Of a stretch of DNA of 7,772 nt, positions 6,842-7,772 are shown in pieces. The translations under genes and the position numbers were made by a program. Numbering within the stretch: position 1 is the stretch's first letter; each line of letters opens with the position of its first letter. Below the pieces are notes generated by a model. It was not told the origin of the DNA. It saw only the letters and a program-made list of their open reading frames with translations, and did not search any database. The DNA comes from Limnohabitans sp. (GTDB lineage: Bacteria > Pseudomonadota > Gammaproteobacteria > Burkholderiales > Burkholderiaceae_C). The stretch covers positions 1-7,772 of the forward strand of contig JAKFXJ010000275.1 of NCBI GenBank assembly GCA_021731425.1, given 5' to 3'.

Positions 6842-6881
6842 ATGCGCTCCAAGAGGTCTTGATCCGATGAGAAAGCTTTTA

Positions 6882-6909
6882 TTTATACCAAAAGTATTTA
6901 ATAAGTCAA
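6882..6909 (-). promoter_or_regulatory. Strong sigma-70-type promoter for the M23 peptidase-bactofilin-coaX operon
   Basis: On the minus strand, the -35 hexamer TTGACT (6909-6904, 5 of 6 consensus) and the -10 hexamer TATAAA (6887-6882, 5 of 6) are separated by 16 bases. The spacer and flanks are markedly AT-rich in an otherwise GC-rich window. Transcription should start near 6875, leaving a leader of about 35 bases before the peptidase ATG at 6841. This is the best promoter in the window. Confidence 0.75.
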
Positions 6910-6929
6910 TTCATCGACCAAGGTCTTGA

Positions 6930-6946
6930 GGCCAAATCTTGTGGCC
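6930..6946 (-). terminator. Weak hairpin after the amidase gene
   Basis: GGCCA (6930-6934) and TGGCC (6942-6946) form a five-pair stem with a seven-base loop, 19 bases past the amidase stop on the minus strand. No U run follows, so an intrinsic terminator is doubtful. The position between the amidase stop and the next promoter fits a boundary between transcription units. Confidence 0.25.
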
Positions 6947-6965
6947 GCGCTGGAGGCTCAGGTCT

Positions 6966-7772
6966 TCATAAAGCGGGTCGGGCCACGGGCATGACCGACT
7001 CGTAAGCCCGGGCTGCACGCAGCACCAAGGCGTCGCCAAACATGGGACCCACGATCTGCAGGCCCATCGGCAAGCCGCTGCGGGTCAGGCCACAGGGCAC
7101 CGTGATGGCGGGTTGCTGGGTGAGGTTGAAGGGGTAGCTGAACGGCGTCCAACCCAGCATGGACACCGGGTTCATGGCCACCGTCCCAGCCGGACGCGCC
7201 TCAAAAGCCGGAATGGCAACCGCTGGCGTGACCAGCAGGTCGTAGCGCTGCATGAACTGGCGCATGTGCGAACCCAAGACACCGCGGCGTTGGTTGAGTT
7301 GTTGGATTTGCAAGGCGCTGAGCTGCGCACCCAACTCGGCCTCGGTCTGGAAGTCGGGGTCGGCCACGGCCTGCTGCGCGGCGCTCAAGCCTTTCCAGAC
7401 GGTGTAAGCGCCCAAAAACCAAAGCCCTGTGGTGATCTCCAAGGGGTCTTCGAAGCCCGGGTCAACCTGCTCCACATGGGCACCCAGAGCCTGCAGCTGC
7501 TGCACAGCGGCATGCACTGCAGCGGCGATTTCAGGGTCCACGTTCTGCGCATAACCCAAGGTGGGCGAGTAGGCGATCTTGAGGCCTCGGATGCCGTCTT
7601 CCAGGCCCACGGTGTAGTCACTCGCTTCGGGGGGCAGTGATGTCCAGTCGCGGGCATCGGGCTGCTTGAGCACATTGGTCATCAAGGCGGCGTCGCGCAC
7701 GCTCATGGTGTGGCCCCAAGTGCGCCACCGAACCAAAGGGGGACAAGGGGTAGGCGGGCACGCGGCCGAAGC
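6966..7772 (-). pseudogene. Amidase-signature family enzyme, C-terminal part, with apparent frameshift near 7707
   Basis: From 7706 down to the stop at 6966 the protein starting MSVRDAALM is the C-terminal half of an amidase-signature hydrolase (GatA-like fold). It shows DGIRGLKIAYSP, RYDLLVTPAVAIPAFEA, WTPFSYPFNLTQQPAITVP and GLPMGLQIVGP. Upstream of 7707 this frame turns into CPPTPCPPLVRWRTWGHT, which does not look like an amidase. The adjacent frame (7770-7708) reads GRVPAYPLSPFGSVAHLGPH, the normal sequence leading into this region. Joining them needs one residue, usually T, before MSVRD, so two bases (AC or CA) seem to be missing from a CACACC run; one extra base is the alternative. The Ser-Ser-Lys catalytic residues lie outside the window. 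It may be a true pseudogene or a sequencing error. The substrate is not predictable; it is not evidently the GatCAB subunit. Confidence 0.75.

Larger units (their letters stand above)
6854..6966. repeat. Short direct repeats AGGTCTT around the promoter
   Basis: AGGTCTTGA occurs at 6854-6862 and 6921-6929, and AGGTCTTCA begins at 6960, overlapping the amidase stop codon. The first two copies flank the promoter, one in the transcribed leader and one about 12 bases beyond the -35. The 6921 copy is also part of GACCAAGGTC (6916-6925), a small inverted repeat. They could be regulator sites, but repeats this short can arise by chance. Confidence 0.35.

Noticed and set aside
5975..6862. 295-codon plus-strand open frame opposite the M23 peptidase
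   Set aside because: It is antisense to a gene with intact catalytic residues and a good ribosome site; the translation has no recognisable feature.
1164..6878. AAGCTT in three upstream regions (1164, 3257, 6873)
   Set aside because: A further copy lies inside the bactofilin gene, the contexts differ, and short AT-containing words are expected in intergenic DNA of a GC-rich genome.

Overview
This is ordinary, densely coded chromosome of a high-GC betaproteobacterium, most likely Comamonadaceae (the Rhodoferax, Limnohabitans or Acidovorax neighbourhood). The evidence is the GC-rich codon use, the Ala/Gln/Lys-rich phasin, the argB-slmA adjacency, a type III pantothenate kinase and an M23 peptidase-bactofilin pair. 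The lineage is inferred from protein character, not from a marker gene. No mobile element, CRISPR array, tRNA or rRNA was seen, and no stretch over 125 bases lacks a gene.

Left block, all on the minus strand and read from about 3200 down to 1: rfbB and rfbD (dTDP-L-rhamnose synthesis, overlapping by 4 bases), then argB (arginine synthesis), then the first 69 codons of slmA (nucleoid occlusion), cut by the window edge. The 89-base rfbD-argB gap holds a clear palindrome and may separate two transcription units. The rhamnose partners rfbA and rfbC are not beside rfbB and rfbD.

Centre, on the plus strand: a phasin with a Lys/Ala/Pro-rich tail, diverging from rfbB across 115 bases, followed 33 bases later by a TetR-family regulator of the PhaD type. 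This is a polyhydroxyalkanoate granule protein and its probable regulator. The regulator ends 27 bases before the convergent coaX gene.

Right block, all on the minus strand and read from 7772 down to 4567: the C-terminal part of an amidase-signature enzyme, a 124-base AT-rich gap with a near-consensus sigma-70 promoter, then a membrane-anchored M23 (LytM) endopeptidase, a bactofilin and the type III pantothenate kinase coaX, probably one operon. The peptidase-bactofilin pair resembles known modules in which a bactofilin polymer localises a cell-wall hydrolase. The amidase reading frame is broken near 7707: convincing amidase sequence continues upstream in another frame.

I found no convincing undescribed system. 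The observations most worth following are the amidase frameshift, the bactofilin-hydrolase module with its strong promoter, the phasin-PhaD pair and the argB-upstream palindrome.
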